Source: Acidobacteriaceae bacterium KBS 146
GTDB lineage: Bacteria > Acidobacteriota > Terriglobia > Terriglobales > Acidobacteriaceae
Assembly: GCA_000688615.1 (NCBI GenBank)
Contig: JHVA01000001.1
Coordinates: forward strand, 372,001 to 436,000
Direction: 5' to 3'
DNA length: 64,000 bases
Within the stretch, counting starts at the first letter, position 1. Each line of letters starts with the position of its first letter. Position numbers and translations under genes: made by a program. The notes beneath the pieces are model-generated. The model saw only the letters and a program-made list of their open reading frames with translations, did no database searches and was not told the origin of the DNA. Positions 8,449 to 18,708 of this stretch are shown piece after piece.

Positions 8449-9867
8449 TTACGAGGCCAGCTTCTCGTAGAGCACGCTTGCTGTCTTTTCGCGCCGCATC
8501 TGCTCGCGAATCCGATCGAGGCCGCCGTCCTTCGACAGGCGGTCACGCAGTGTCTCCAATGGCTCACGCGACTGCAGCGACAGCATCAGGAGCTCCCGGT
8601 CCATATCTTCCTCGTTGATGGCGATCTGCTCAGCTTCCCCGATCTTGTCCAGGATCATCGAAGCCTTCACTTCATTCAGCGCCTGATCCCGCTGGGCTTC
8701 ACGAAGACGACCGAAATCGAGCCGGCGCATCTCTTCCGCGCTCATTCCTTGCTGAGCCAGCGCCCTCAGTCCACGATCCAGCCGAGCGTCAACCTGCTGT
8801 TGCACGAAGGACTCTGGAACAGGGAACTGGAACTTGTTCACCAACTCATCCAGCATCCGGTCGCGGGCCTGGCTCTCCAGTGCGCTCTTCTTGCGATCAG
8901 CAGCGCGTTCCCGTAGCTGAGTCTCAAACTCCTCCCAGCTCTCGTAGCTGCCCAGCTGTTTGGCAAACTCTGCGTCCCGCTCCGGATAGGTCTTGCGCTT
9001 GATTGCTTTGACGGTGACGTCATAGCTCACTGTCTGGCCCGCCAGCTTTGGCTCGCCAAACTCTGCTGGGTAGGCTACCTCAAAGCTCATCTCCTGGCCG
9101 GGCTTAGCTCCCCGCAAGGCTTCGGTGAAAGCAGGCAGGGTATTCTTCCCACCAACCTCAACCAGAACATCCTCTCCGGTGATCGGCTCGTTCCTGGATG
9201 CATTCTCGACACCATCCTCGGTCACCGTCTGAGCCAGATCCTTGACCTCGCCCTTGAACTGAATCTCCGCCCAGTCGCCATCCGCCAACGGACGATCGTC
9301 TTCAACGGATTCAACGGTTGCATGGGCATCCAGAACGCGGCTCAGCTCTGCTTGGTACTCGTCCTCACTCAGACCAACGTCGGGACGTGCAATCCTCACG
9401 CTGTCGTAGCCTTCGACCCCGAACTCCGGAGCGATCTCAAAAGCAGCCTTGAACGTCAGCGGCTCTCCGTCGTGGAGTTGCAGGTCGAGAAGCTGGGGCT
9501 CTGAGATCGGGCGCAGCTTCTGTTCCTCGATGGCTTTACGGAAGCGCTCGGACACCAGGCTCTCCAGCACCTCCTGGCGCAGCTCCTTGGCAAACTTCGA
9601 GCGGACCAGTGACTCAGGCACTTTGCCGGCGCGGAAGCCGGGAATACGCGCCAGCTTCTGGTAACGCTTGATGACACTCTTATAGGCCTTCGAAACTTCA
9701 TCGGCAGGCACTTCTACTGCGATCTCTTTGGTCAGCTCCGGATTCAGGGTCGGACCGTGCTGATGCTGGTGATCGTGTTCATGATCATGATTGTGGGCGT
9801 GCGCCGCCTCGGGTTGCTGCTCTGCAGCGTTTGTCGTCTCAGTCGTTTCTGTCGGGGTCAAGTCCAT
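8449..9867 (-). CDS. tig: Trigger factor (ribosome-associated chaperone/prolyl isomerase) with histidine-rich N-terminal extension
   Basis: About 472 residues, some 40 more than typical. The ribosome-binding signature appears as the [12 protein letters not shown] stretch after the N-terminal extension. A central FKBP-like domain and a helical C-terminal chaperone domain follow. The extra length is an N-terminal tail with a histidine/aspartate-rich segment at residues about 23-37. The ATG at 9867 has GGAAGG only one base away, while an in-frame TTG at 9876 has no ribosome binding site, so the start is slightly uncertain. Tig binds nascent chains at the ribosome exit. The tig-clpP order is widely conserved. 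Confidence 0.95.
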   Translation of the reverse strand: MDLTPTETTETTNAAEQQPEAAHAHNHDHEHDHQHQHGPTLNPELTKEIAVEVPADEVSKAYKSVIKRYQKLARIPGFRAGKVPESLVRSKFAKELRQEVLESLVSERFRKAIEEQKLRPISEPQLLDLQLHDGEPLTFKAAFEIAPEFGVEGYDSVRIARPDVGLSEDEYQAELSRVLDAHATVESVEDDRPLADGDWAEIQFKGEVKDLAQTVTEDGVENASRNEPITGEDVLVEVGGKNTLPAFTEALRGAKPGQEMSFEVAYPAEFGEPKLAGQTVSYDVTVKAIKRKTYPERDAEFAKQLGSYESWEEFETQLRERAADRKKSALESQARDRMLDELVNKFQFPVPESFVQQQVDARLDRGLRALAQQGMSAEEMRRLDFGRLREAQRDQALNEVKASMILDKIGEAEQIAINEEDMDRELLMLSLQSREPLETLRDRLSKDGGLDRIREQMRREKTASVLYEKLAS

Positions 9868-10003
9868 GCCTTCCAATAGGGTCGCGTGAAATTGCGCAGC
9901 AGTCGCTCACAAAGATTGGGACCGCGCGGTACGCGCCTCTGTACTACTGTACGAGGCATCCTCGCGGAGGGTCAAACCAGGTGTCGAGCTGGAGCCGCAG
10001 CCT

Positions 10004-11323
10004 TTACATACTTGGAGAGGGTCTGGCCGGGCCATAGATCTCCAGGCGTATCTGCCATTGCACGGAATCCCCAGGCTGGAGGATAGTCATTCCGGACTTC
10101 TCATCCTTGGACCACTCCGTCCCGAACGGATCGTCGTAGTTGAACCGAGGCTCCAGCACGATGGACTTGCCATCTGCCGGCGCCGATACGTGGATCGCCT
10201 TGATCGAAGCACTCAGCATCGTGATTCTCAAGCCGAAGTTGTTCTCGGAATCCCATAACTCCATCACTGGGCCGGAATCGAGAGGAGCCTGACGCAGATG
10301 CACAAAGGTGTCATCCAGGCCTTCTTCGCCAAGCTCTTTGCCGGTGATTGCGCTGAAGTCCTCTTTGCTCTCCTCCACTGAGATCAGGCGGCCGGTAGGC
10401 AGCCCGGAGCGCCGGTCACGAATCTCTTCCTTCGTCACACTCGGCAGCCGAAGTCGAATATTGCTGCGGTCTTTGCTCAGGAGCGCAAAACGTGGCCGCC
10501 AACCGATTCCTACTGGCTGTGGCTGACCTCCTGTATTTGTGGCAACAATCTTCATATCCAGGGATCGGCCGCTCAACTGTACGACCGATTTGATCCTCAT
10601 CTTAGAGGGCCACATTCCGTCAAAATCGCCCGCGTCATAGACAGCCTCTCCTTCGCCGCCATCCGGCATCACGTGAGTCTTTGCAGCCGTGCCTTGCCGG
10701 TTCAGTAGAAGACCTCCCGTAGCGACTGCCTCCTCGCCTCGTCGTTCGGCGGGGACACGAATCTCCGTTCCATTCCATCTCGTAGTCAGAACCTTATCTC
10801 CTGGTGACCCGAAAAGGTTCCCCGACCACGGTGCCTCGATCGCTGCGCCGAATGCGAGACTTGCTCCTCCGTTCGCATCCACCCCTGTACCGTCCATGAC
10901 TTTGGCAGCCTCCTCTACCGAAGGGGAATCCAGCAGGCTGACCACACCTTTATGGGGCAGCATGGCCGTGATCTGCAGAACATTCAACCCGCGTCCGGGA
11001 AGCAGTGTTGCCGAAAGGAACTCCGGAGCCGAGCCCTCATCAATAGGAGATCGCTCGAGAGTGAATGCCTCTTGCCCGCCGGGTCTCGGAATCTCCACCT
11101 CGTGCCTGGCGTCCTTTTCCCGAAACTCCGCCTTCAGGCGCGCGAAACGTCCTCTGGTATGGGCGCGCCAGCCAATTGCCAGGCTTAGGACTAGCAGGAC
11201 AAGAACTCCAATGGTAACGACTCCGGAACGCAGGACAACCTGCTCCCACAATTGTCCGCCCCATTTGTTTACGCGTTGAATGACCTGCGACCAATACATC
11301 CGACTTACCGTTCTATCGTCCAA
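10004..11323 (-). CDS. Membrane-anchored galactose-mutarotase-like (aldose 1-epimerase-fold) protein
   Basis: 439 residues. One transmembrane helix at about 35-52 (GVVTIGVLVLLVLSLAIGW) is followed by a large domain that should be outside the cytoplasm. The C-terminal part has DDTFVHL, FGLRITML, EPRFNYDDPFG and MTILQPGDSVQWQIRLE, which resemble the aldose-epimerase/galactose-mutarotase fold. I do not see a clear catalytic His/Glu pair, so enzymatic activity is doubtful. The best start is TTG at 11323, with AGAGGA six bases before it; an ATG at 11299 is an alternative. It is divergent from the uracil-DNA glycosylase gene. Family placement is a pattern judgement. Confidence 0.6.
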   Translation of the reverse strand: MDDRTVSRMYWSQVIQRVNKWGGQLWEQVVLRSGVVTIGVLVLLVLSLAIGWRAHTRGRFARLKAEFREKDARHEVEIPRPGGQEAFTLERSPIDEGSAPEFLSATLLPGRGLNVLQITAMLPHKGVVSLLDSPSVEEAAKVMDGTGVDANGGASLAFGAAIEAPWSGNLFGSPGDKVLTTRWNGTEIRVPAERRGEEAVATGGLLLNRQGTAAKTHVMPDGGEGEAVYDAGDFDGMWPSKMRIKSVVQLSGRSLDMKIVATNTGGQPQPVGIGWRPRFALLSKDRSNIRLRLPSVTKEEIRDRRSGLPTGRLISVEESKEDFSAITGKELGEEGLDDTFVHLRQAPLDSGPVMELWDSENNFGLRITMLSASIKAIHVSAPADGKSIVLEPRFNYDDPFGTEWSKDEKSGMTILQPGDSVQWQIRLEIYGPARPSPSM

Positions 11324-11379
11324 AACGTTTCCTCTGTATCAATTCGCAAGTCTAGCAACATGGAGATAGGGGAGTCACA

Positions 11380-12144
11380 TTGGGAGCAGTTGAGTCTCAC
11401 GCCCGGAAGGCGAATAATAAAGATGCAGTGAGAAGCACGCCCCCCATTTCCATCTCTCCCAGCCTGACCCGGATTCAGCAAGGCATCATCGCTTGCGAGA
11501 GCTGTTCCCGCCTGCGCACCTACTGCAAAGGCATTGGTGAGACTAAGCGCAAGGCATACCGGGATCAGACCTACTGGGCTCGCCCCGTTCCCGGCTTCGG
11601 CGATCCACGGGCCCGTGTACTCATCCTTGGTCTCGCTCCCGGAGCCCACGGAGCCAACCGCACAGGCCGGCCCTTCACGGGCGACGGTTCCGGGGATTTT
11701 ATGTACCCCGTACTCCACGAAACCGGCTTCGCCAATCAATCGAAGGGTATCCACCGGGACGACGGCCTCAAATTACGCCATGCCTGGATCGCTTCGGTGG
11801 TTCGCTGCGCTCCTCCGGGGGACAAGCCGTCGCCGCAGGAGATTCGCAACTGCGCCGTTCATCTGACCGCTGAGCTCAGCGAGCTGAACCAGCTCCGCGT
11901 CGGCGTCTGTCTCGGCAAAATCGCCTTTGACGGCTACATGGCGTATCTTCTTGCGCAGGGCATCATCCAGCGAAAATCCGCCTATCGTTTCGCTCATGCA
12001 GCCCACTATGTTTTGCCCAATGGCAAACATCTCCTCTGCTCCTACCACCCTTCGCTGCGGAACACGAATACCGGCAGGCTGAATAGTGCCATGTTTACTC
12101 GCATCTTCGTCCAGGCGAGGAAACTGGCAGGTTTGGACGGATAA
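11380..12144 (+). CDS. Uracil-DNA glycosylase, family 5 (UDGb) type, iron-sulfur
   Basis: 254 residues. Motif A reads GLAPGAHGANRTGRPFTGD, the distinctive form of family 5 enzymes, which lack the usual polar water-activating residue of motif A and use an aspartate in the GD segment. The C-terminal motif is HPSLRN. Cys39, Cys42 and Cys49 plus a cysteine in VRCAPPG probably bind a 4Fe-4S cluster. It removes uracil and deaminated purines from DNA at the start of base excision repair. The TTG at 11380 is preferred because AGGGGAG lies at 11368-11374; no in-frame ATG is near. It is divergent from the mutarotase-like gene. Confidence 0.9.
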   Translation: MGAVESHARKANNKDAVRSTPPISISPSLTRIQQGIIACESCSRLRTYCKGIGETKRKAYRDQTYWARPVPGFGDPRARVLILGLAPGAHGANRTGRPFTGDGSGDFMYPVLHETGFANQSKGIHRDDGLKLRHAWIASVVRCAPPGDKPSPQEIRNCAVHLTAELSELNQLRVGVCLGKIAFDGYMAYLLAQGIIQRKSAYRFAHAAHYVLPNGKHLLCSYHPSLRNTNTGRLNSAMFTRIFVQARKLAGLDG

Positions 12145-12281
12145 GCTATCTCGTTCAATCTTCAAGGCAAAGCATCAGATCTTCTGGGAAGGCCAACCTC
12201 TACGGAAGCTGTCGAATCCTACGATGGAGTGCGCGAGACAACATTATGAAGATCAAAAGATTATTACGAGGTAGGTCGAGA

Positions 12282-12611
12282 ATGAGTGCTAAAAACTATT
12301 GGCTCGCTTTCGGAGTGGGCGTATGTGCCGGAGCCGCGATTGCACTTTTATATGCTCCGCAGAGCGGAGAACGGACCCGTAAGAAGCTGCGCAAAAATAT
12401 CGGAGAAGCGGGAGATTACCTGCAGGATGCAGGCGATTACCTCAAAGAACAGGCAGAGCGCTTTACCGACGAGGCTCAGGAAGCGGTTCGTCGCGCTCGC
12501 AGCCAGGCAGTCCATCTTGTGGACAAAGCCGGAGACCAGGCGAGCGATATCGCAGACACGGTCTCCGGGGCCGTAAACAAGGCTGCCAAATCTGCAAGAG
12601 CTCTTGTTTAG
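12282..12611 (+). CDS. YtxH-domain small membrane-associated protein
   Basis: 109 residues. A hydrophobic helix, WLAFGVGVCAGAAIALLYAP, is followed directly by QSGERTRKKLRK, the hallmark of YtxH/GvpP-like stress-associated proteins. The rest is a long charged amphipathic helix (about 40-105) with apolipoprotein-like heptad spacing. I chose the ATG at 12282 (GAGG upstream) over one at 12246, because the hydrophobic helix starts soon after it. The family is linked to general stress responses in Firmicutes, but its biochemical role is unknown. Confidence 0.85.
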   Translation: MSAKNYWLAFGVGVCAGAAIALLYAPQSGERTRKKLRKNIGEAGDYLQDAGDYLKEQAERFTDEAQEAVRRARSQAVHLVDKAGDQASDIADTVSGAVNKAAKSARALV

Positions 12612-12643
12612 CGCAACAGCCGTCTAGAGCAACAGCCAGCGAT

Positions 12644-13081
12644 CTACTCCGGGGGACCTAGCGTCACCACGAAGTAGGTCGCTGGTGTGTTCCCGACGTT
12701 CTGAATGTAGTGTTTATCCCCTGCCACACAGAGTCCCATCTCTCCCGCCGATAAGCGGTGTGGAGTTCCGTTGATGGTGAGCTCGAGAGTCCCTTCGCGA
12801 ACCAACCATACCTCGCTGTGCAGGTGCGTCTCCTCTGGCTCGTGAGGCGCCCCAACCTCTTGGGTGGTCTCGTGAACTTCAAGGCGAATATTTCCAGCTG
12901 TCAGCATGCCGAGAGCAAAACGCTGGGATTCCCGTTTGGGAACGGCTCCATGTGAGGCTGGGCCGGGCTTGAAGACTCCCGACTTGAGAGAAGCCATTTC
13001 TGCAGCTTCGGCTCGGTCCGGTAAGGCAGCCATTCCTGTGAGCACTGCGGGAAGCAGCGTGGCAAACTCGCGACGATCCAT
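12644..13081 (-). CDS. Cupin-domain protein with twin-arginine-like leader
   Basis: 145 residues. It begins MDRREFATLLPAVLTGMAALPDRA: an RREF motif plus hydrophobic stretch and AEA cleavage-like site, which resembles a Tat signal. The mature part is a single small cupin barrel with the metal-binding pattern EETHLHSE in motif 1 and GDKHYIQN in motif 2. Such proteins may be metal-dependent oxygenases, isomerases or sensors; the substrate cannot be told. It is separated from the upstream clpC gene by a strong terminator, so it is probably a one-gene unit. Confidence 0.8.
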   Translation of the reverse strand: MDRREFATLLPAVLTGMAALPDRAEAAEMASLKSGVFKPGPASHGAVPKRESQRFALGMLTAGNIRLEVHETTQEVGAPHEPEETHLHSEVWLVREGTLELTINGTPHRLSAGEMGLCVAGDKHYIQNVGNTPATYFVVTLGPPE

Positions 13082-13130
13082 AAACCTCCTGTACCTTTTT
13101 GAAAATTGAATTTTCGTCAGCGATTAAACA

Positions 13131-13160
13131 ATACGCCCCGGCTGTCGTGCCGGGGCGTAT
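13131..13160 (-). terminator. Terminator downstream of clpC
   Basis: A perfect 12-bp stem (ATACGCCCCGGC/GCCGGGGCGTAT) with a 6-base loop lies 20 bases after the clpC stop. Read on the minus strand it is followed by TGTTTAA. Confidence 0.8.
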
Positions 13161-13179
13161 CCGTTTTCTTAGCGAGGAA

Positions 13180-15648
13180 TTAGACAGCAGACAGCGCGAA
13201 ACCGCCTACCTTTTCTTCACCGTCGCTCGAGATCGGTCTGTAGAACAGCTGATTATTCTCCATGTAGACCTCGAGGAACGCCGGCCGTTGCGCGATTCCG
13301 CCAGCAATCAACGCCTCTGACAGAGGATCTTCGATGTACTTCTGCAACGCCCTGCGCAAAGGCCGGGCGCCGTAGGTACGATCCGATGCGGTCTTCTCAA
13401 TGATCCAACGCTTCGCGTCGTCGGCTACAGAGATCGTGATCGCTTTATGCACCAGGTTTGTATTCAACTGCTGCACCAGCAACTCGAGGATCTGCATCAG
13501 GTCCTGATCCGTGAGTGAGGTGAAGATGATGATCTCGTCCAGACGGTTTAGGAACTCAGGATTGAAGGTGCGCTTGACCTCGCCCTTCACCAGTTCCTCC
13601 ATCTTGTCGAGCACCATGTCTTCCTTCTCGCTCTGGAAGCCCAACCCCTGCCGCTTCTGCAGATGCTTGGCTCCGATGTTCGAGGTCATGATGATGATCG
13701 TGTTCTTGTAGTCGACCGTGTTGCCCAGACCGTCCGTCAGCTGGCCGTCTTCAAAGACCTGCAGCAACAGGTTGAAGACATCCGGATGCGCTTTTTCGAT
13801 CTCGTCCAGAAGCACCACGCAGTATGGATTCCGCTTGACGCGCTCCGTCAGCTGACCACCCTCTTCGTAGCCCACGTACCCTGGAGGCGAACCGATCAGC
13901 TTCGAGACCGAGTGCTTCTCCATAAACTCGGACATATCGAAGCGGATCAGTGACTTCTCGCTTCCGAACAGGAACTGCGCCAGGGTTCGGGCCATCTCCG
14001 TCTTTCCGACGCCGGTCGGTCCGAGGAACAGGAAGCTGCCAATCGGACGCGCAGGGTTCTTCAACCCGGCGCGCGAGCGACGAATCGCTCTGGCCAGCGC
14101 CGAGATGGCCTTCTCCTGCGAGATCACGCGCTTATGCAGCTCTTCCTCAACGCGCAACAACCGCTGTGTCTCTTCCTCCTTCAACGAGGTGATAGGAACA
14201 CCGGTCCAGCGGCTCACAACGTCCTCGATATCCTCACGCGTCACGATGCCCGCAGAAGAATCATCGAGGTGGTATTTATCCCGCAATGCCCGCAGGTTCT
14301 CGCGCTCCTTGCGCTCTTCGTCGGAGTAGAAACGTGCCTTCTCGAACTCGTGATTCGCGATGGCGTTCTCCATGCGATGCACGATGAACTTGATCCGTTT
14401 CTGGACCTCGGTGATCTCCTCGGGTAGGGAAGTCTGACGTAGTTTTACCCGCGCTCCCGCCTCGTCGATCAGATCGATGGCCTTGTCTGGAAGGAAGCGA
14501 TCGGGAATATACCGGCTTGAGTGCGACACAGAGAACTGGATCGCATCATCGGTGTAGCTGACAGCATGAAACTTCTCATACTTGTCTTTGATCCCCATGA
14601 TGATCTTGACCGCGTCCTCTTCGTTCGGAGGAGGAACCTTGACAGCCTGGAACCGACGCTCGAGGGAACGATCCTTCTCGATCGACTTCCTATACTCACC
14701 TGGTGTCGTCGCGCCAATGCACTGAATCTCGCCACGGCTCAGCGCGGGCTTCAGGATGTTTGCGGCGTCCAGTGAACCTTCTGCCGAACCTGCGCCCACA
14801 AGCGTGTGCAGCTCGTCGATGAAGACGATGGAGTTCTGATTCTCCATCAGCTCTTTCATGATCGTCTTTAGCCGTTCCTCAAACTGACCGCGATACTTGG
14901 TGCCCGCAACAATCAGCGAAAGGTCGAGCGCCAGGACCCGCTTGTCTGCCAGAAAGCTGGGAACTTCGCCGTCAGCGATCTTCTGCGCCAGCCCTTCGAC
15001 GATGGCCGTTTTACCGACGCCTGGTTCGCCGATCAGGACAGGATTATTCTTCGTCCGGCGGCACAGGATCTGGATTACTCGGTCGACCTCGGAATCCCGT
15101 CCCACTAGGGGGTCGAGCTGCTGATCCAGGGCGCTTTGCGTCAGATCGCGCGAGAACTCGGCCAACATGCTCTGCTCGCCACGTTGCGCCTTACCGGAGG
15201 TCGACGTCGGGGTCTTTTCCTGCGTCGTTCGCTGCAACTCTTCGCGGATGGCCGGAAGCCGCAAACCGCGCTCCGTCAGGATTTCTGCAGCAAAGCACTT
15301 TTCTTCACGCAGCAGGCCCAGCAGCAGGTGCTCAGTGCCGATGTGCTTGTGCGAAAGCCGCTCGGCCTCTTCGGCCGCATAGGCCAGAACCCGCTTGCAC
15401 TCATTGGAGAGAGGGAGATCTACAGAGGTAGAAACCTTCTCCCGGATCGTTGTATGTCCTTCAATCTGCTTGCGTATCGATTCAACCGACGCATGCGATC
15501 GCAGAAATCGGTTTGTAAGAGCCTTATCTTCCCGTAACAGACCTAGCAGCAGGTGTTCAGTCTCAATATAAGGCGATCCAAACTGACTTGCTTCGTAACG
15601 GGCAAAGAAAATCACCCGCCGCGCCTTCTCTGTGTAGCGTTCGAACAT
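13180..15648 (-). CDS. clpC: ATP-dependent Clp protease ATP-binding subunit ClpC
   Basis: 822 residues. Two Clp-N repeats fill the first 145 residues (each with [10 protein letters not shown] or [10 protein letters not shown]). The first AAA+ module has GEPGVGKTA, the second GPTGVGKTE, with [14 protein letters not shown] as Walker B of the second. A UVR-like coiled linker with [14 protein letters not shown] lies between them, which marks ClpC rather than ClpA or ClpB. A hydrophobic loop (about GLGFQSEK) fits ClpP docking. Start ATG at 15648 with GGGGAG upstream, giving the usual [11 protein letters not shown]; the open frame extends nine codons further. It should unfold substrates for the ClpP encoded at 7.8 kb. 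No mcsA/mcsB or ctsR is adjacent. Confidence 0.96.
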   Translation of the reverse strand: MFERYTEKARRVIFFARYEASQFGSPYIETEHLLLGLLREDKALTNRFLRSHASVESIRKQIEGHTTIREKVSTSVDLPLSNECKRVLAYAAEEAERLSHKHIGTEHLLLGLLREEKCFAAEILTERGLRLPAIREELQRTTQEKTPTSTSGKAQRGEQSMLAEFSRDLTQSALDQQLDPLVGRDSEVDRVIQILCRRTKNNPVLIGEPGVGKTAIVEGLAQKIADGEVPSFLADKRVLALDLSLIVAGTKYRGQFEERLKTIMKELMENQNSIVFIDELHTLVGAGSAEGSLDAANILKPALSRGEIQCIGATTPGEYRKSIEKDRSLERRFQAVKVPPPNEEDAVKIIMGIKDKYEKFHAVSYTDDAIQFSVSHSSRYIPDRFLPDKAIDLIDEAGARVKLRQTSLPEEITEVQKRIKFIVHRMENAIANHEFEKARFYSDEERKERENLRALRDKYHLDDSSAGIVTREDIEDVVSRWTGVPITSLKEEETQRLLRVEEELHKRVISQEKAISALARAIRRSRAGLKNPARPIGSFLFLGPTGVGKTEMARTLAQFLFGSEKSLIRFDMSEFMEKHSVSKLIGSPPGYVGYEEGGQLTERVKRNPYCVVLLDEIEKAHPDVFNLLLQVFEDGQLTDGLGNTVDYKNTIIIMTSNIGAKHLQKRQGLGFQSEKEDMVLDKMEELVKGEVKRTFNPEFLNRLDEIIIFTSLTDQDLMQILELLVQQLNTNLVHKAITISVADDAKRWIIEKTASDRTYGARPLRRALQKYIEDPLSEALIAGGIAQRPAFLEVYMENNQLFYRPISSDGEEKVGGFALSAV

Positions 15649-16097
15649 GTTCTCCCCTTCGAACCCGGCATCCACCTCCGGACCTCAAAGAGGGCCGTCG
15701 AGGATGCCTTTACCACTACCATTCCCCACGTCATTACTGCCCGTCTGGAGAACACTCTAGGTGCCACCGCGCTCTGCGGCTCACCCATCCACTGTCAATA
15801 GTGTAGTCGCCGCGTCAAATTGCATTCCTGCCGTGCAAAAGTTACTGCTTACACTACATCAATACCTATTCGACGCAATATATGAAAAAGAGGTTCGAAA
15901 TCAAAAAGGGTACAAGGTAGATGCTTGTCCCGCCGCAGCCGCGGGACCTCAAAACTCCCGGTATATCTTCCGTGATCGCCGGGAAGCGCTCGAAACTCGC
16001 AGAGGCTCGCGCTCCTGCCTGTCCCTAAAGCGGATGCCCAGGAAGGTGGGGACCGTAAGTATTTGTAACTGTGACGTTTCCTTGAAATCCTTGACGA
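15649..16097. other. Intergenic region between lolD and clpC, no gene recognised
   Basis: About 450 bases without a convincing coding frame. It must contain the clpC promoter; a TTGACA lies on the minus strand at 15793-15798 but I see no matching -10. Two short GC hairpins (GTCCCGC/GCGGGAC near 15928-15948 and TCCCGG/CCGGGA just after) may belong to the end of the lolD transcript, though neither has a U-tract. Confidence 0.5.
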
Positions 16098-16865
16098 TCA
16101 GCTCTTGGCCAGATCTTCGAGGGCCCCATTTCTAAGGCGGAGCATACGGCTGCATCTCGCTGCAAAATCAAGGTTATGCGTTACCAGCACACTGGTAAGC
16201 CCGTGTGCCTGATGCAGTCCTTGAATCAGGTCGAAGACCGTCTCCCCGGTCTTTGTATCCAGATCCCCGGTGGGTTCATCCGCCAGCAGGATCTTCGGTT
16301 CGGTGACCAGAGCCCGGGCAAGCGAGACCCTCTGCTGCTCCCCTCCGCTCAGTTCACCGGAGCGATGCTCGCCCCGAGCCTTCAGACCGACCTCGGCTAA
16401 CCAGTTCGCGGCCTTTGCCAGGGCGGATGGCCGGCTCATTCCGCGCGCCAAAAGCGGCATGGCAACATTCTCAGCCGCCGTAAACTCCGGCAGAAGATAA
16501 TGAAACTGCCAGACATACCCTACATCGCGGTTCCGGAACTCCGACGCCTGCCGGGAGGAAAACTCGCTCAGGCGAGCCTGGCCGCAATACACCTCGCCAG
16601 CCGTCGGCTTGTCCAGCGCCGCCAGCAGGTGCAACAGACTGCTCTTGCCCGCACCGCTCTCGCCGACGATCGCAACCATCTCACCGGCGCGGACCGTCAG
16701 GTTCAGATCCCGGAACAGCTCCAGTCCCGGTCCAGTCCCGGAGACCTGCGGGTAGATCTTGGTCAGTCCCTCTGCCCGCAACACAATCCGCGGCTGTTCT
16801 GGAATCACCGGCAGTGGCTGCAGGTTTTTATTGTCTCCGCCATCTTCCATCCAGACCAGGCTCAC
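16098..16865 (-). CDS. lolD: Lipoprotein-releasing ABC transporter ATP-binding protein LolD
   Basis: 255 residues. Walker [11 protein letters not shown]-loop in [18 protein letters not shown], signature LSGGEQQR and Walker [13 protein letters not shown] are all present; the Q-loop context is typical of LolD/MacB. With LolC it powers extraction of outer-membrane lipoproteins from the inner membrane. It starts at GTG 16865, which overlaps the TGA of the preceding AhpD-like gene (GTGA), indicating translational coupling. The N-terminus is about 25 residues longer than usual. Confidence 0.92.
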   Translation of the reverse strand: MSLVWMEDGGDNKNLQPLPVIPEQPRIVLRAEGLTKIYPQVSGTGPGLELFRDLNLTVRAGEMVAIVGESGAGKSSLLHLLAALDKPTAGEVYCGQARLSEFSSRQASEFRNRDVGYVWQFHYLLPEFTAAENVAMPLLARGMSRPSALAKAANWLAEVGLKARGEHRSGELSGGEQQRVSLARALVTEPKILLADEPTGDLDTKTGETVFDLIQGLHQAHGLTSVLVTHNLDFAARCSRMLRLRNGALEDLAKS

Positions 16866-17317
16866 TCGCGCGCTCCCTCGTTGGGCCCCGTCCCCAGGGC
16901 GATCGCCAGACGGTTCCAGGCATTGATGGTGGTAATGACGAGTGTTAGATTCACGGTCTCGACTTCACTGAACATCGCCCGAACCTCTTCATAGACAGCG
17001 TCCGGCGTATGGCCCTCCTGAATATTCGTGACGACCTCCGTCCACGATAGTGCCGCACGCTCGCGCTTCGTATACGCCTGCGAGCTCCGCCAGTCGGCAA
17101 CTGCAATTCTCTCCGGGGTTTCATTCAGCTTTTCGAGTTCTTTGGTGTGAACTCCGACGCAGTATTCGCAGCCATTCAATAAAGAGGCGCGCAACTTCAC
17201 CAGCGCCAGCAGCGTCGGATCCAATCCGCTTTCGGTGTTTAGGTAGTGCTCCAGCTCGCGAAGCTTTTTGATGCCATCGGGAGCGATCTCCCAGTACCGC
17301 ATACGCACATCACTCAT
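16862..17317 (-). CDS. AhpD-like carboxymuconolactone decarboxylase family protein
   Basis: 151 residues. The core LRASLLNGCEYCVGVHTKEL contains the CxxC plus downstream histidine of AhpD-type disulfide reductases/peroxidases. Members reduce peroxides or peroxidatic partners. I start at ATG 17317 (MSDVRMRYW), which overlaps the lolC stop by 8 bases; longer upstream coding would run through lolC. It is sandwiched and translationally coupled between lolC and lolD, an unusual place for a redox protein. Confidence 0.9.
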   Translation of the reverse strand: MSDVRMRYWEIAPDGIKKLRELEHYLNTESGLDPTLLALVKLRASLLNGCEYCVGVHTKELEKLNETPERIAVADWRSSQAYTKRERAALSWTEVVTNIQEGHTPDAVYEEVRAMFSEVETVNLTLVITTINAWNRLAIALGTGPNEGARE

Positions 17318-18584
17318 AGCGCAACGCCTCCGCCGGTAGCACCTTGGCCGCACTCCCGCTTGGATACAACGTCGCCAGCAGGCTCACTCCTAATGAAACT
17401 GCCGCTACGATGACACCATCCCGGATTCGAGGGGCAAACGGCAGGTAGTCGAGAGAGTAGACTGCGGCATCCAGGCGAATAAACCGGTAGTGCCCCCCCG
17501 CCCAGCTAACAGCATATCCAAGCACCAGCCCCAAAGCGGTTCCAATCACGGAGATCAGCAGCCCCTGCAACAGGAAGATCCTTCGAACCTGCATCTCGGT
17601 CACGCCGAAGCTCATCAACACCGCGATATCGCGTGTCTTTTCCATCACCATCATCGTCAGGGCGATCAGGATATTCAGCGCGGCAACGCACACGATCAGG
17701 GCCAACACGATGAAGGTCACAATCTGCTCCAGCTTCAACGCGCGAAACAGTTCGCGATTCTGTTCCATCCAGTTCGTCGTCTGGAAACCCTGGCCGGCGG
17801 CCTGCTCGATCTCTCGGCCGATCTTGTCCGCGTTGTAGAGATCATCCACCTTGAAGCTGATCACGGAGATGAGGTCGGGTTCCGAGAACAGCCGCTGGGC
17901 ATCCCTGAGCCGCATGAAGGCATAGCTCGAGTCGTACTGATAAAAGCCCGACTTGAAGATTCCGACAACCTGGCAGCGCTGATATTTCGGTACCAGGCCA
18001 AGGGGCGTCAGCTCTCCCTGAGGGCTGGTGACCAGAACCGTATCTCCAACCTTCGCGCCGATGGTTTCAGAGAGATCGTTCCCAATCACAATCGGCGGTA
18101 TCGGCGCTGCAGCGGAAGCAGATGGGGCATCGAGAGCTGTCCTGGGCGACGGATTCACCGGCTCCAATGCTCCAGCCGAGCCCTCAGTAATCTTCTGAAG
18201 CAGGTCTCCCACGGCCTTCTCGTCAGTGGGGATTACCCCTTTGATCAGTCCGCCCCCACTCCTCGCACCTCGCGAGATCAGCACCTGTCCGTAGAGGCCC
18301 GGAGCAGCAGCCTTCACGTGGGGGACTTCTTTCAACCGCTCCAACAAAGGTCGCCAGTCGCGGATGCCATCCGCCGCAACCCGCATCAGGTCCACGTGCG
18401 CAGTCGATCCCAGCAATCTTTCCTGCATGTCCCGGCGCATGCCGTTTGTGATCGCAAGCGCGATGATCAGCGAGGCGACTCCGGCAGCTACTCCGATGAC
18501 AGAGATCGCCGTGATGACACCTACGACGGCCTGCCTTCGCTTTGCCCGCAGATATCGCGCTGCTATGAACAGTTCAAATCGCAT
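17310..18584 (-). CDS. lolC: Lipoprotein-releasing system transmembrane protein LolC/LolE family
   Basis: 424 residues, normal for the family. It begins MRFELFIAARYLRAKRR, the conserved cytoplasmic lead, then a transmembrane helix (about 23-48), a large periplasmic MacB-like domain to about 290, and three C-terminal helices with the FtsX signature. The open frame extends 21 codons upstream, but ATG 18584 gives the family start and has GGGG nearby. Only one LolC/E-type gene is present, so the complex may be a homodimer as in bacteria with a single LolF; that point is inference. Confidence 0.92.
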   Translation of the reverse strand: MRFELFIAARYLRAKRRQAVVGVITAISVIGVAAGVASLIIALAITNGMRRDMQERLLGSTAHVDLMRVAADGIRDWRPLLERLKEVPHVKAAAPGLYGQVLISRGARSGGGLIKGVIPTDEKAVGDLLQKITEGSAGALEPVNPSPRTALDAPSASAAAPIPPIVIGNDLSETIGAKVGDTVLVTSPQGELTPLGLVPKYQRCQVVGIFKSGFYQYDSSYAFMRLRDAQRLFSEPDLISVISFKVDDLYNADKIGREIEQAAGQGFQTTNWMEQNRELFRALKLEQIVTFIVLALIVCVAALNILIALTMMVMEKTRDIAVLMSFGVTEMQVRRIFLLQGLLISVIGTALGLVLGYAVSWAGGHYRFIRLDAAVYSLDYLPFAPRIRDGVIVAAVSLGVSLLATLYPSGSAAKVLPAEALRYE

Positions 18585-18708
18585 CGAACCCCAGCTTACT
18601 AGGTCTGGCAACCTTACCGGTGTCTGCTGACGCCATCCCGTCTCCATCTGGATGTTTCATCCTGGGCGGAACACAGCGAAATCGAACCGGCGTAGATGGC
18701 CCTGCGGT

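Noticed and set aside
15928..15985. Small RNA between lolD and clpC
   Set aside because: Two short hairpins exist but no promoter, U-tract or conserved shape supports an RNA gene.
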